Positions 1 to 7,211 of a DNA stretch of 16,678 nt are shown in pieces. The notes beneath the pieces were generated by a model that made no database searches, had not been told where the DNA came from, and saw nothing but the letters and a program-made list of their open reading frames with translations. Position 1 is the first letter of the stretch. Each line of letters opens with the position of its first letter. Position numbers and translations under genes: made by a program. Source of the DNA: Erysipelotrichaceae bacterium UBA3379 (lineage in GTDB: Bacteria > Bacillota_I > Bacilli_A > Erysipelotrichales > Coprobacillaceae); the NCBI GenBank assembly GCA_002359025.1, contig DEPZ01000063.1:1-16678 (forward strand), in the 5' to 3' direction.

Positions 1-206
1 TCGTATTACTCCAAAATAAATTATATAACCGATTATATATTTATTATAAATAAAAAAGACAAATATTGGTTATACTTTTTTTGACATACCTAGGATAAAT
101 TGTTCTATATAGGATGTTTAGAGGTGTTATGTAAATAATTATTTTCTTATATTAACTACTAATATGCATTTATGAAATAATTTGAAATAAAATCTACTTT
201 ATAGGG
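1..206. other. AT-rich intergenic DNA left of the PTS regulator, no gene seen
   Basis: No convincing coding region lies here. The stretch is extremely AT-rich. It contains an imperfect AT dyad (TATATAA at 22-28 facing TTATATA at 33-39), a consensus -35-like TTGACA at 81-86, and a good ribosome-binding-site-like GAGGTG at 121-126. That site leads to an ATG (129-131) followed at once by TAA. It may be the worn-out start of a lost plus-strand gene. No clear terminator for the minus-strand regulator ending at 207 is visible. Confidence 0.5.
81..111 (+). promoter_or_regulatory. Possible orphan plus-strand promoter
   Basis: TTGACA at 81-86 is a perfect -35. The best -10 candidate is TATATA at 106-111, with a long 19-bp spacer, so the match is imperfect. 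Transcription would run head-on into the 3' end of the regulator gene and has no open reading frame to serve. It could be chance in AT-rich DNA or the relic of a lost gene. Confidence 0.2.
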
Positions 207-2138
207 TTATTCTTTAAAATATATATGTAAGGATTTTAAAAAATGCTCAAAGGTTATAGAATGAATAATTTCTTGTTGGAGTTTAGGGCTATTGACAATT
301 TCAATAAATAAATCATAAAGGTGTTCAATATCTAACTGATCACCATGTTTAATAGCTAATAAGAAGACTATTTGCACTGTATCTTCACTCCACTTTAAAG
401 GTTGTTTTATAATTGCTACAACAACTTTTGTTTGTTTTGACCAAGAATCAATAGGATGAGGTATAGCAAAAACGTCATTTAAACTTGTATTTGCCATAGA
501 CTCTCTAAGCAGTACTTTTTCATAGAAATCATTATCGACAAGATCTTGTTCTTGTAAAAGAGAGCACATTTGAGATAATAATTCTTCTTTGGAAGATACG
601 GATTCTAAATATAAAAATAATTTTTCATCAAAAAACTTATTTGATTTTTTCATTATGTCTAAAGAGATTGTAGATAAAAATTTAGAAACTGCTTCTACAT
701 CTTCACTGTTTAATGCAAAATTAACCGTGATTACAGGAATAAAATCACTTTTTAAAGGGATTGTAGAAATAACAAAATCTATATTTTTGAAATCTTGTGG
801 TTTTAAAGAACAGAATGTATTGTATGACATCTTATGAATAATATTTATCTTATCATTGAAAAATACATCTAGTCTTGCTTCTAACATTCTGGTAGTTGCT
901 TGGCCAGTGCCACATACTAAAAGTACATTTTTTCTTTGAATGCTTCCATGAAAACATCTTTCAATAGCTGCACCAATATGTAGAGAAACATATCCGATTT
1001 CATCTTCTGTAAGAACATAGGGTTCTCTATTAAAGATTTTAGAAACGACATTAAAAGTAATTTCAAATGATAATGGGAAATTAGTTTTAATTGTATTTAA
1101 TAAAGGATTGCGCTTATTTATCGCATATGATTTTGTTGTTAAAATTGACTTGAAATGATTAAATAAATCTTTAATTAATATGTCATCATTTCTTAAATCA
1201 AAATTATAGTCCATATAAATCATTTCTAATAAATCATGAATTATTTGTTTGATGTGAATATCATTGACATTATCAGACTTGAAATGAGTATTTGAAACAG
1301 TATGTAAATACATATATTTTTTTTCGCCTTCACTAATCATAATATGAAAATGCTCTTCGATATCATGGCAAATATCATCTATAAATGGTTTAATATCTTC
1401 AGGGATTATAACTAAGTTATGAAAATGAATATAACAATCATTTTGTATTCTAGAAATCATTAAAGCAAAATGAATGATTAGATTTTTAAAATTTAAATCA
1501 TCAGTAATACCTTCAATATTATTTAAATATTTCGTTACTATATTTTTGATATAATCTAGATTAATGCCTTCAAACAAAGCATATTCACTTTTACTAAATC
1601 CAATAATATAATTATGAGTATTTCGAGATAGCACGCAATCCATTAAACATTTTCTTTTATCTTCTTCATTACCGATAATTTTGACTCCATAATGATATTT
1701 AGAAATATATTCTAGATTGTATTTTTCAAGTATTGATTTAATTGTCTTTATATAGTTTTGAAGAGTATTTCTGCTGATATAGACACTCAAAGCTAAATCA
1801 TCTAATGAAATATAATCATTTTGATATAGTAATATATTTAGTACATACTTTATTCTCTCTTCACTAGAATCTAGATTTAGTGAGACACTTTGATGTTCTA
1901 AAAAGGCATAAAGAAATTCACGGTATAGCTGTTCATCATACACTTCTATATAATATCCGGATTTTCTTTTTAATTTAATACAAGCTCCATGTTGTTCAAG
2001 AACATCATTAATAGCTTGTATATCACTACGAATGGTGCGCTCGGTAATGTTGAGTATAGTAGATAATTTTTGTGCTGAAATATAGTGATGATTATTCACA
2101 TAATCAAATATCTCATTAAGTCTTGTATATGGAAACAT
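207..2138 (-). CDS. PRD-domain transcriptional activator with EIIB- and EIIA-like domains (MtlR/LicR/ManR type)
   Basis: A 643-residue regulator of the PTS-controlled BglG/MtlR superfamily, cytoplasmic and DNA-binding. The order is a DeoR/HTH_11-type helix-turn-helix (about 1-60), a second Mga-like winged helix (about 90-155), PRD1 (about 185-290, H223), PRD2 (about 295-400, H328 and H387 in SLHIGAAIER), an EIIB-like domain (about 403-490, C409 in LLVCGTGQATTRML) and an EIIA fructose/mannitol-like domain (about 505-640, H561 in FAIPHPID). The DNA-binding rather than RNA-binding N-terminus marks it as an activator, not an antiterminator. The ATG at 2138 has AAGGAGGG just upstream. It is divergent from the PTS/alpha-mannosidase operon, which it most likely controls. 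In this family, phosphorylation by HPr and the cognate EII proteins tunes activity. All expected phospho-acceptor residues are present, so it appears functional. The exact inducer is inferred only from the neighbours. Confidence 0.93.
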   Translation of the reverse strand: MFPYTRLNEIFDYVNNHHYISAQKLSTILNITERTIRSDIQAINDVLEQHGACIKLKRKSGYYIEVYDEQLYREFLYAFLEHQSVSLNLDSSEERIKYVLNILLYQNDYISLDDLALSVYISRNTLQNYIKTIKSILEKYNLEYISKYHYGVKIIGNEEDKRKCLMDCVLSRNTHNYIIGFSKSEYALFEGINLDYIKNIVTKYLNNIEGITDDLNFKNLIIHFALMISRIQNDCYIHFHNLVIIPEDIKPFIDDICHDIEEHFHIMISEGEKKYMYLHTVSNTHFKSDNVNDIHIKQIIHDLLEMIYMDYNFDLRNDDILIKDLFNHFKSILTTKSYAINKRNPLLNTIKTNFPLSFEITFNVVSKIFNREPYVLTEDEIGYVSLHIGAAIERCFHGSIQRKNVLLVCGTGQATTRMLEARLDVFFNDKINIIHKMSYNTFCSLKPQDFKNIDFVISTIPLKSDFIPVITVNFALNSEDVEAVSKFLSTISLDIMKKSNKFFDEKLFLYLESVSSKEELLSQMCSLLQEQDLVDNDFYEKVLLRESMANTSLNDVFAIPHPIDSWSKQTKVVVAIIKQPLKWSEDTVQIVFLLAIKHGDQLDIEHLYDLFIEIVNSPKLQQEIIHSITFEHFLKSLHIYFKE

Positions 2139-2195
2139 GGCTTTCCCTCCTTATTACTCATTGTAATTCTAAATATAAAAAAAGAAAAATAAATG

Positions 2196-2217
2196 ATTTC
2201 CATTTTGAATTGGAAAT
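2196..2217. promoter_or_regulatory. Operator-like dyad 1 (ATTTCC-N10-GGAAAT)
   Basis: Perfect inverted repeat: ATTTCC at 2196-2201 and GGAAAT at 2212-2217. It extends to 7-bp arms if the flanking A and T are included. It lies between the divergent regulator and PTS operon and shares its arms with a second dyad 43 bp away. It is a candidate binding site for the PRD activator, by position only. Confidence 0.5.
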
Positions 2218-2238
2218 AATTGTGCATTATCAATACCC

Positions 2239-2259
2239 ATTTCCATATTAAACGGAAAT
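2239..2259. promoter_or_regulatory. Operator-like dyad 2 (ATTTCC-N9-GGAAAT)
   Basis: Inverted repeat with arms ATTTCC (2239-2244) and GGAAAT (2254-2259), extending to CATTTCC/GGAAATG. Same half-sites as dyad 1, with one base less in the spacer. It sits just upstream of the probable -35 of the PTS operon, the usual place for an activator site. Confidence 0.5.
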
Positions 2260-2267
2260 GCGATAAG

Positions 2268-2296
2268 TTGAAAACAAGCGCTTTCAATAGTAGACT
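2268..2296 (+). promoter_or_regulatory. Probable promoter of the PTS/alpha-mannosidase operon
   Basis: TTGAAA (2268-2273), a 17-bp spacer, then TAGACT (2291-2296), a weak -10 matching four of six consensus positions. A weak promoter suits an activator-dependent operon. The first gene starts 30 bp further on, after GGGAGGTG at 2311-2318. Confidence 0.4.
2274..2287 (-). promoter_or_regulatory. cre-like site (CcpA operator)
   Basis: On the minus strand the sequence reads TTGAAAGCGCTTGT, close to the CcpA consensus WTGAAARCGYTTWWN, with only the second-last position departing. It fills the spacer of the probable operon promoter, where bound CcpA would block RNA polymerase. Carbon catabolite repression of this sugar operon is therefore likely. 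Confidence 0.6.
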
Positions 2297-2325
2297 TGTA
2301 GTTGTGATATGGGAGGTGTGAAAAA

Positions 2326-2772
2326 ATGTTGAAAGAAGAATATATATTTTTAGAACTTGATGTTTCAACAAAAGATGAAGTTTTAACATTTATCAGTCAT
2401 CAAGCTCAAAAAATGAATATCACAGATGATGAAGAAAAGTTATATGCAGATTTAATTGCGAGAGAAAGTGAATTTCCAACTGGATTACAGGATGGATTCG
2501 CCATTCCACACGCACGAACAGAAAATGTAAAAGAAATTGCAATTATGTATATCACAACAAAGCAAGGTTTAGAGTGGGGGACTCTAGATGAAAAGTTGGT
2601 TCATAATATGTTTGTTTTATTAGTACCAAGTCATCATGAAGGAAATGTACATTTACAGATGATTTCTAAGTTAGCTACTTGCTTATTAGAAGAAGACTTT
2701 AAAGAGAAAGTTAAGTCTTGTACAAATAAAGCAGAGTTAAAAGAATATATTTTAAAGGAGATGGAGGTTTAA
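2326..2772 (+). CDS. PTS fructose-family EIIA component
   Basis: A 148-residue cytoplasmic phosphocarrier of the PTS EIIA fructose/mannitol (PTSIIA_fru) fold. It takes phosphate from HPr on a histidine and passes it to EIIB. The active-site histidine is H62 in the typical segment GLQDGFAIPHARTENV, and the length fits a stand-alone EIIA domain. The start is ATG 2326, preceded by GGGAGGTG. It is the first gene of a four-gene operon (EIIA, EIIB, EIIC, GH38 mannosidase); the next gene begins 2 bp after the stop, so translation is probably coupled. E. coli MngA and FruA-like proteins carry this domain fused to EIIB and EIIC, whereas here it is separate. Confidence 0.93.
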   Translation: MLKEEYIFLELDVSTKDEVLTFISHQAQKMNITDDEEKLYADLIARESEFPTGLQDGFAIPHARTENVKEIAIMYITTKQGLEWGTLDEKLVHNMFVLLVPSHHEGNVHLQMISKLATCLLEEDFKEKVKSCTNKAELKEYILKEMEV

Positions 2773-2774
2773 TT

Positions 2775-3092
2775 ATGAAGATTGTAGGAATTTCAGCATG
2801 TCCAGCCGGCTTGGCTCATACACCTATGGCTGCAAAAGCACTAGAAAAAGCTGGAGTTAAATTAGGACATGAATTAAAAATGGAACAACAAGGAAGTATG
2901 GGACAAATCAATAAGATTACAGATGAAGAAGCAAGAGAGGCTGAGTTTGTTATTATTGCTTCAGATCAAAAGATTGCTGGTATGGAACGTTTTGAAGGAA
3001 AAGCAGTGATTCGTGTTGATATTACAACATGTATCAAAGCTCCAGAAGCAGTTATCAAAAAATGCATATCTGCAATTGAAGCAAAAAAATAA
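2775..3092 (+). CDS. PTS fructose-family EIIB component
   Basis: A 105-residue cytoplasmic EIIB protein that carries phosphate from EIIA to the incoming sugar. The N-terminal phosphocysteine loop is clear: C9 in ISACPAGLAHTPMAAKALE, equivalent to the CPTGIAHTYMAA signature of fructose/mannosylglycerate EIIB domains. A long purine-rich stretch with GGAGATGGAGG (2757-2767) precedes ATG 2775 and lies inside the end of the EIIA gene. The reading frame is complete and of normal length. It is followed by a 93-bp gap with two RNA hairpins before the EIIC gene, an unusually large gap for this operon. Confidence 0.93.
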   Translation: MKIVGISACPAGLAHTPMAAKALEKAGVKLGHELKMEQQGSMGQINKITDEEAREAEFVIIASDQKIAGMERFEGKAVIRVDITTCIKAPEAVIKKCISAIEAKK

Positions 3093-3093
3093 A

Positions 3094-3123
3094 AGCAATT
3101 TAACTGGGCAGAGCTAAATTGCT
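3094..3123 (+). other. RNA hairpin 1 between EIIB and EIIC genes
   Basis: Perfect 9-bp stem AGCAATTTA (3094-3102) / TAAATTGCT (3115-3123) with a 12-nt loop, starting right after the EIIB stop codon. No U-run follows, so it is a poor terminator. An mRNA-processing or 3'-stabilising structure is more likely. Confidence 0.6.
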
Positions 3124-3129
3124 AACATA

Positions 3130-3157
3130 CTATAATGAGTATGTACTCTCATTATAG
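3130..3157 (+). other. RNA hairpin 2 between EIIB and EIIC genes
   Basis: Perfect 10-bp stem CTATAATGAG (3130-3139) / CTCATTATAG (3148-3157) with an 8-nt loop, only 6 nt after hairpin 1. The 3' side is followed by CATAAAAAATG, not a U-tract. The EIIC ribosome binding site (AAGGAGAG, 3172-3179) remains free. Confidence 0.6.
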
Positions 3158-3185
3158 CATAAAAAATGAATAAGGAGAGAGAAAA

Positions 3186-4286
3186 ATGAAAAAGTTTTTT
3201 AAAGATGCGAAAGGTCATTTGATGACCGGTATTGGATATATGTTACCACTTATTATTGGTGCATCATTAGTTGTTGCTATTCCAAAACTTATTGGTGTTG
3301 CCATGGGAATTAATAGTCTTGATGCATATGCTGAAAGCACAGGAATGTTACATGTTTTATATTTATTAGAACAAGTTGGATGGACTGGTATTGGACTTGT
3401 TAATACTGTTCTTGCAGGATTTATTGCTTATTCAATTGCAGATAAACCTGCCATTGGAGCTGGGCTAATTGGTGGTGCATTAGCTTCAAATACAAAAGCA
3501 GGATTTTTAGGTGCTGTTGTTGCTGCATTTATCGCAGGATATGTTGTGAAATGGGCAAAGGAACATATTCATTTACCAGATTCGATGCAACAAATGATGC
3601 CATTGGTTATTACACCATTTTTAGCAACAGGTGCAGTTGCTATTATTATGGGAGTTATTCTTGCAACACCTCTAGCTGCAATAAATGAGGCTTTAGTTTC
3701 ATGGCTAAGAGATTTATGTAATAATGGAACAAGTCAACTTCTATTGTCTTTAGTGTTAGGGGCTATGATTGCTTGTGATATGGGTGGACCTATTAACAAA
3801 TCTGCATGGATGGCAGGAAATGTATTAATGACTGAAGGTATTTATCAACCTAATGTATATATTAACTGTGCTATTTGTATTCCGCCATTAGCTTATGCAA
3901 TTGCTACTGTTATTAAGAAAAAACGCTTTTCACCATCTTTTATCGAAGCAGGTAAAGGTAACTGGGTCATGGGATTTATTGGAATTACAGAAGGAGCTAT
4001 TCCTTTCACTCTTGTAAAAGCAAGCCGTTTAGTTCCAATTAATATGATTGGTGGTGCACTTGGTGCAGGAATCACATGCTTATTAGGAGCAAAAGCGACA
4101 ATTCCTCCAGTTGGTGGAATGTATGGATTTGTATCAATTTCTAATGGATGGGCTTATTTATTAGGTATTATTGTAGGTGCTTTATTCATAGCAATCGTTG
4201 CCCCAATGGTTGTTGATTTTAACGATAACCAAGACACTGATCAAGAATTAACAGAAGATGATATTGAAATAGAAATTCAAATATAG
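3186..4286 (+). CDS. PTS fructose-family EIIC permease
   Basis: A 366-residue integral membrane EIIC, the translocation channel of the PTS. It has about eight to ten hydrophobic segments. Family landmarks are MLPLIIGASLVVAIPKL (about 19-35), YSIADKPAIGAGLIGG (82-97), CDMGGPINKSAW (197-208) and GITEGAIPF (266-274), the substrate-site motif of fructose-type EIIC. The length fits a stand-alone EIIC. The C-terminal tail is strongly acidic (DNQDTDQELTEDDIEIEIQI). The start ATG 3186 follows AAGGAGAG. Hairpins lie on both sides: two before the gene and one over its stop codon. Being next to a GH38 mannosidase, it probably imports an alpha-mannoside such as mannosylglycerate or a small manno-oligosaccharide; a fructose substrate is unlikely. 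Confidence 0.93.
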   Translation: MKKFFKDAKGHLMTGIGYMLPLIIGASLVVAIPKLIGVAMGINSLDAYAESTGMLHVLYLLEQVGWTGIGLVNTVLAGFIAYSIADKPAIGAGLIGGALASNTKAGFLGAVVAAFIAGYVVKWAKEHIHLPDSMQQMMPLVITPFLATGAVAIIMGVILATPLAAINEALVSWLRDLCNNGTSQLLLSLVLGAMIACDMGGPINKSAWMAGNVLMTEGIYQPNVYINCAICIPPLAYAIATVIKKKRFSPSFIEAGKGNWVMGFIGITEGAIPFTLVKASRLVPINMIGGALGAGITCLLGAKATIPPVGGMYGFVSISNGWAYLLGIIVGALFIAIVAPMVVDFNDNQDTDQELTEDDIEIEIQI

Positions 4287-4306
4287 GAAGATAATTATCT
4301 TCCTAT
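4283..4306 (+). other. 24-bp perfect palindrome over the EIIC stop codon
   Basis: Two 12-nt arms, ATAGGAAGATAA (4283-4294) and TTATCTTCCTAT (4295-4306), are exact reverse complements with no spacer. In RNA this gives a strong hairpin with an AAUU loop; in DNA it could bind a dimer. It includes the EIIC TAG stop (4284-4286). Only TTTG follows, so it is not a good terminator. The mannosidase ribosome binding site starts 8 nt downstream. Confidence 0.65.
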
Positions 4307-4324
4307 TTGTGTAAAGGAGAGTTT

Positions 4325-7039
4325 ATGAAGAAAAGAAAAGTACATGTGATTCCACACACACATTGGGATAGAGAATGGTATTTTACGACTTCTCGTTCAA
4401 AAGTATATTTAATGAAGGATTTTAAAGATGTATTAGACACTTTAGAATCAAATAAAGAGTTTCGTTATTTTATGTTAGATGCACAAGGGTCATTATTAGA
4501 TGATTATATAAAATGGATGCCTCAGGATGAACAACGTATTACAAAACTTGTAAAAGATAAAAGATTGATTATTGGACCATGGTATACACAAACTGATCAA
4601 TTGGTTATTTCTGGAGAAAGTATTGTAAGAAATATGTACTATGGAATGAAAAGATGTGAAGATTTTGGTGGATATATGAATATAGGATATGTACCTGATT
4701 CATTTGGACAAGCTGGAAATATGCCACAAATTTATAAACAATTTGGAATCGAGGATACATTATTTTGGCGTGGTGTCAGTGATGATATGGTTGAACATAC
4801 TGACTTTAACTGGCGTGGAGATGATGGCAGTGTTGTTTTTACAACTCAAATTCCATTTGGATACTATATAGGAGGGAATATTCCTGAAGAAGATAGTGAT
4901 GAATTCTGGCAAAAAGAATGTTTTGAAAAAGCTGGGAAAAGAAGTGCTACCAGACATATCTATTTCCCTAATGGATTTGATCAAGCACCAATTCGTAAAA
5001 ATCTACCAGAACTTATCAAGGAAAGAAATGAAAAGGATCCAGAAAATGAATATGTCATAAGTTGCATTGAAGATTATATTCAAGATGTCAAAAGTGAAAA
5101 TCCTCAACTAGAAGAAGTACAAGGTGAACTTGTCATTGCCAAACATATGCGCATTCATAAATCAATCTTTTCATCAAGATCTGATTTAAAAGTTATGAAT
5201 ACAAAGATTCAAAACTATATCACAAATGTTTTAGAACCATTATTAACAATATCATATGAACTTGGAAATGATTATCCTCACGCAGCATTAAAAGAAATAT
5301 GGAAATTGATGTTTGAAAATGCAGCACATGATTCCATTGGTTCATGTATTAGTGATACTGCAAATGAAGATGTTTATGTGCGTTATAAGCAAGCAAGAGA
5401 TATTGCAGTCAATTTAGTAGAATTACACAGTCGATTAATTGCTACACATATTCAAAATAAAGATGCAAAGATGTCATTTACACTTATCAATACATTGCCA
5501 CAAGTCAGAAGCGATGTTGTCAATGTTAAAACATATATACCAGGTGAAGACTTTGCAATCATTGATCATCATGGACAAAAGGTCAACTTTACTATTGTAG
5601 AAAAAAGAGATCTAACAGAATATGTATTGAGTCAAACAATACGTCTTGATCCAAGTCAAAAAATCTTTATTCCTGAGAAAGTATATGAAGCTACACTTGC
5701 CATTGAAGTGAAAGATGTACCAGCTATGGGATATGTCCAATATACCATTGATATGAATTCATCATCACAACAAGAAACTAAAGTAAGAGATTCATTAGAA
5801 AATGAATATTATCATATTCAAATAGAAAATGATGGAACATTAACAATTACTGATAAAAAGAATGGTGTTGTTTATGATAAACAAGCAATACTAGTAGAAA
5901 ATGGTGATGATGGTGATAGTTTCAACTACTCTCCACCAAGAGAAGATTTAGAAGTTTACTCAACAAATGCAAACATGAATTATTCACTTTCAGGTAATGA
6001 ACTTTATCAAGAAGCACATATTCATTTTGATATGCTTGTACCAGCAAATTTAGAAGAACGTGCAAAACAACAAGTGAGTGTCATCATGCCTGTAGATATG
6101 AAAGTTGTACTTAAAAAAGGTAATCCAGTTATTGATTTTTCAGTACATGTGAAGAATCAAGGTTTATCACATCGTCTATGTGTTTTATTTGATGCGAAGA
6201 TGGTTACACAATTTAATTTTGCTGATCAACAATTTGGTTTGATCAAAAGACCGAATATATATGAAAAAGAAATGAAATTATATATGGAAGGTTTGGGACA
6301 TAAAGAAGTTAAGACTGATAAAGTGATAGAACTTGCAAACTGGGCAAATGATCAATCTGCTTGGCAAGAACCACCAATTTCTATTGAACCAACACAAAGC
6401 TACGTATCTTTAACTGATGGTTCTAGAGGTATTGCAGTATTCCCTCAAGGGGTGAGAGAATATGAAGTTATAGAAGATGGTCAAGTTATTCGTTTGACAT
6501 TATTTAGAACATATGGATTTATGGGAAAAGAAAATCTTGTTTATAGACCAGGTCGTGCATCAGGAGAAAGAATTATTGAAACACCAGCAGCACAATTATT
6601 AAAAGAGATGGATTTTGATTTTGGATTTATGACATATCAAACATCATTGAATGAAGCAAATATTGATTTGGTGGCGAGAAGATATAATAGTGATATTGAA
6701 GTCTATACTTATGCACCATTCTTAAATGGTCGTTTGATATTCTCTCAACAAGAAGTTGCAGGACAATTACCAACAAGCTACTCATTGTTTAAGACAGAGA
6801 ATCAATTGGTTGTGAGCGCTATTAAAAAAGCAGAAGATAAAGAAGGCTATATTATTAGATTGTTTAATGGTAAGGATCATAGAAAGATATCTGATATATT
6901 GACATTTAATAAGCCGATACAGGAAGCATACTATACAAACTTAAAAGAAGAAAAAATAGAAGATATAGAAATTCAAGGATCTTCAATACAAATAAAAGAG
7001 TTAACACATTGTCAATTTATAACTATATATGTAAGATAA
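4325..7039 (+). CDS. GH38 alpha-mannosidase (MngB-like)
   Basis: A 904-residue cytoplasmic glycoside hydrolase of family 38, close in length to E. coli MngB (877). The N-terminus has the zinc-binding HTHWDREWY segment (H13 and D15), the predicted nucleophile D125 in GYVPDSFGQAGNMPQIY, and the fourth zinc ligand H335 in ENAAHDSIGSC. The middle and C-terminal parts are beta-rich, as in GH38. No signal peptide is visible, so the substrate must be inside the cell, fitting PTS import. ATG 4325 is chosen because AAAGGAGAG stands just before it; an in-frame TTG at 4307 adds six residues but would begin ahead of that site. MngB releases mannose-6-phosphate and glycerate from mannosylglycerate-6-phosphate. 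The same activity here is possible, but cleavage of other alpha-mannosides is equally open. Confidence 0.93.
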   Translation: MKKRKVHVIPHTHWDREWYFTTSRSKVYLMKDFKDVLDTLESNKEFRYFMLDAQGSLLDDYIKWMPQDEQRITKLVKDKRLIIGPWYTQTDQLVISGESIVRNMYYGMKRCEDFGGYMNIGYVPDSFGQAGNMPQIYKQFGIEDTLFWRGVSDDMVEHTDFNWRGDDGSVVFTTQIPFGYYIGGNIPEEDSDEFWQKECFEKAGKRSATRHIYFPNGFDQAPIRKNLPELIKERNEKDPENEYVISCIEDYIQDVKSENPQLEEVQGELVIAKHMRIHKSIFSSRSDLKVMNTKIQNYITNVLEPLLTISYELGNDYPHAALKEIWKLMFENAAHDSIGSCISDTANEDVYVRYKQARDIAVNLVELHSRLIATHIQNKDAKMSFTLINTLPQVRSDVVNVKTYIPGEDFAIIDHHGQKVNFTIVEKRDLTEYVLSQTIRLDPSQKIFIPEKVYEATLAIEVKDVPAMGYVQYTIDMNSSSQQETKVRDSLENEYYHIQIENDGTLTITDKKNGVVYDKQAILVENGDDGDSFNYSPPREDLEVYSTNANMNYSLSGNELYQEAHIHFDMLVPANLEERAKQQVSVIMPVDMKVVLKKGNPVIDFSVHVKNQGLSHRLCVLFDAKMVTQFNFADQQFGLIKRPNIYEKEMKLYMEGLGHKEVKTDKVIELANWANDQSAWQEPPISIEPTQSYVSLTDGSRGIAVFPQGVREYEVIEDGQVIRLTLFRTYGFMGKENLVYRPGRASGERIIETPAAQLLKEMDFDFGFMTYQTSLNEANIDLVARRYNSDIEVYTYAPFLNGRLIFSQQEVAGQLPTSYSLFKTENQLVVSAIKKAEDKEGYIIRLFNGKDHRKISDILTFNKPIQEAYYTNLKEEKIEDIEIQGSSIQIKELTHCQFITIYVR

Positions 7040-7042
7040 TGA

Positions 7043-7085
7043 AAAGATGTTCATCGATATTGAATTGATGAACATCTTTATTTAT
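7043..7085 (+). terminator. Terminator of the PTS/alpha-mannosidase operon
   Basis: Perfect 13-bp stem AAAGATGTTCATC (7043-7055) / GATGAACATCTTT (7067-7079) with an 11-nt loop, starting 3 bp after the mannosidase stop and followed by a T-rich ATTTAT. This is the expected end of the four-gene operon. Confidence 0.75.
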
Positions 7086-7098
7086 CAACGAAGTGAAT

Positions 7099-7119
7099 AC
7101 CACGTGCTATGCGCGTGGT
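7099..7119 (+). repeat. Left-end subterminal hairpin of the IS200/IS605 remnant
   Basis: Stem ACCACGTGC (7099-7107) / GCGCGTGGT (7111-7119), nine pairs including one G-T wobble, with a 3-nt loop TAT. It resembles the right-end hairpin in its outer six bases, as expected when a single Y1 transposase recognises both ends. Confidence 0.65.
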
Positions 7120-7150
7120 GAGATTTTGGCTTTAGCGTTGTGAATAAAAA

Positions 7151-7204
7151 CCTCCAATGATAAGATATATTTAGCCTGGCAGCTAAATATAAAATCAAAG
7201 GAGG
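7151..7204 (+). promoter_or_regulatory. Leader hairpin sequestering the tnpA ribosome binding site
   Basis: CCTCC (7151-7155) pairs with GGAGG (7200-7204), the tnpA Shine-Dalgarno. TGA/TCA then pairs across a symmetric AA-AA internal loop, and the core is a perfect 10-bp stem TATATTTAGC (7166-7175) / GCTAAATATA (7182-7191) with a 6-nt loop. A similar 5'-UTR structure is known to repress translation of IS200 transposase; the match here is structural. Confidence 0.65.
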
Positions 7205-7211
7205 ATGTCTA

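Noticed and set aside
589..837. 82-codon plus-strand open frame within the PRD regulator gene
   Set aside because: Antisense to a well-supported 643-residue regulator; no ribosome binding site and a low-complexity translation.
2096..2389. 97-codon minus-strand frame spanning the divergent regulatory region
   Set aside because: It overlaps the starts of both divergent genes, the operator-like dyads and the cre-like site, and has no family resemblance.
4307..4324. TTG start for the alpha-mannosidase six codons upstream
   Set aside because: The extension translates the ribosome binding site itself; ATG 4325 has ideal spacing from AAAGGAGAG.
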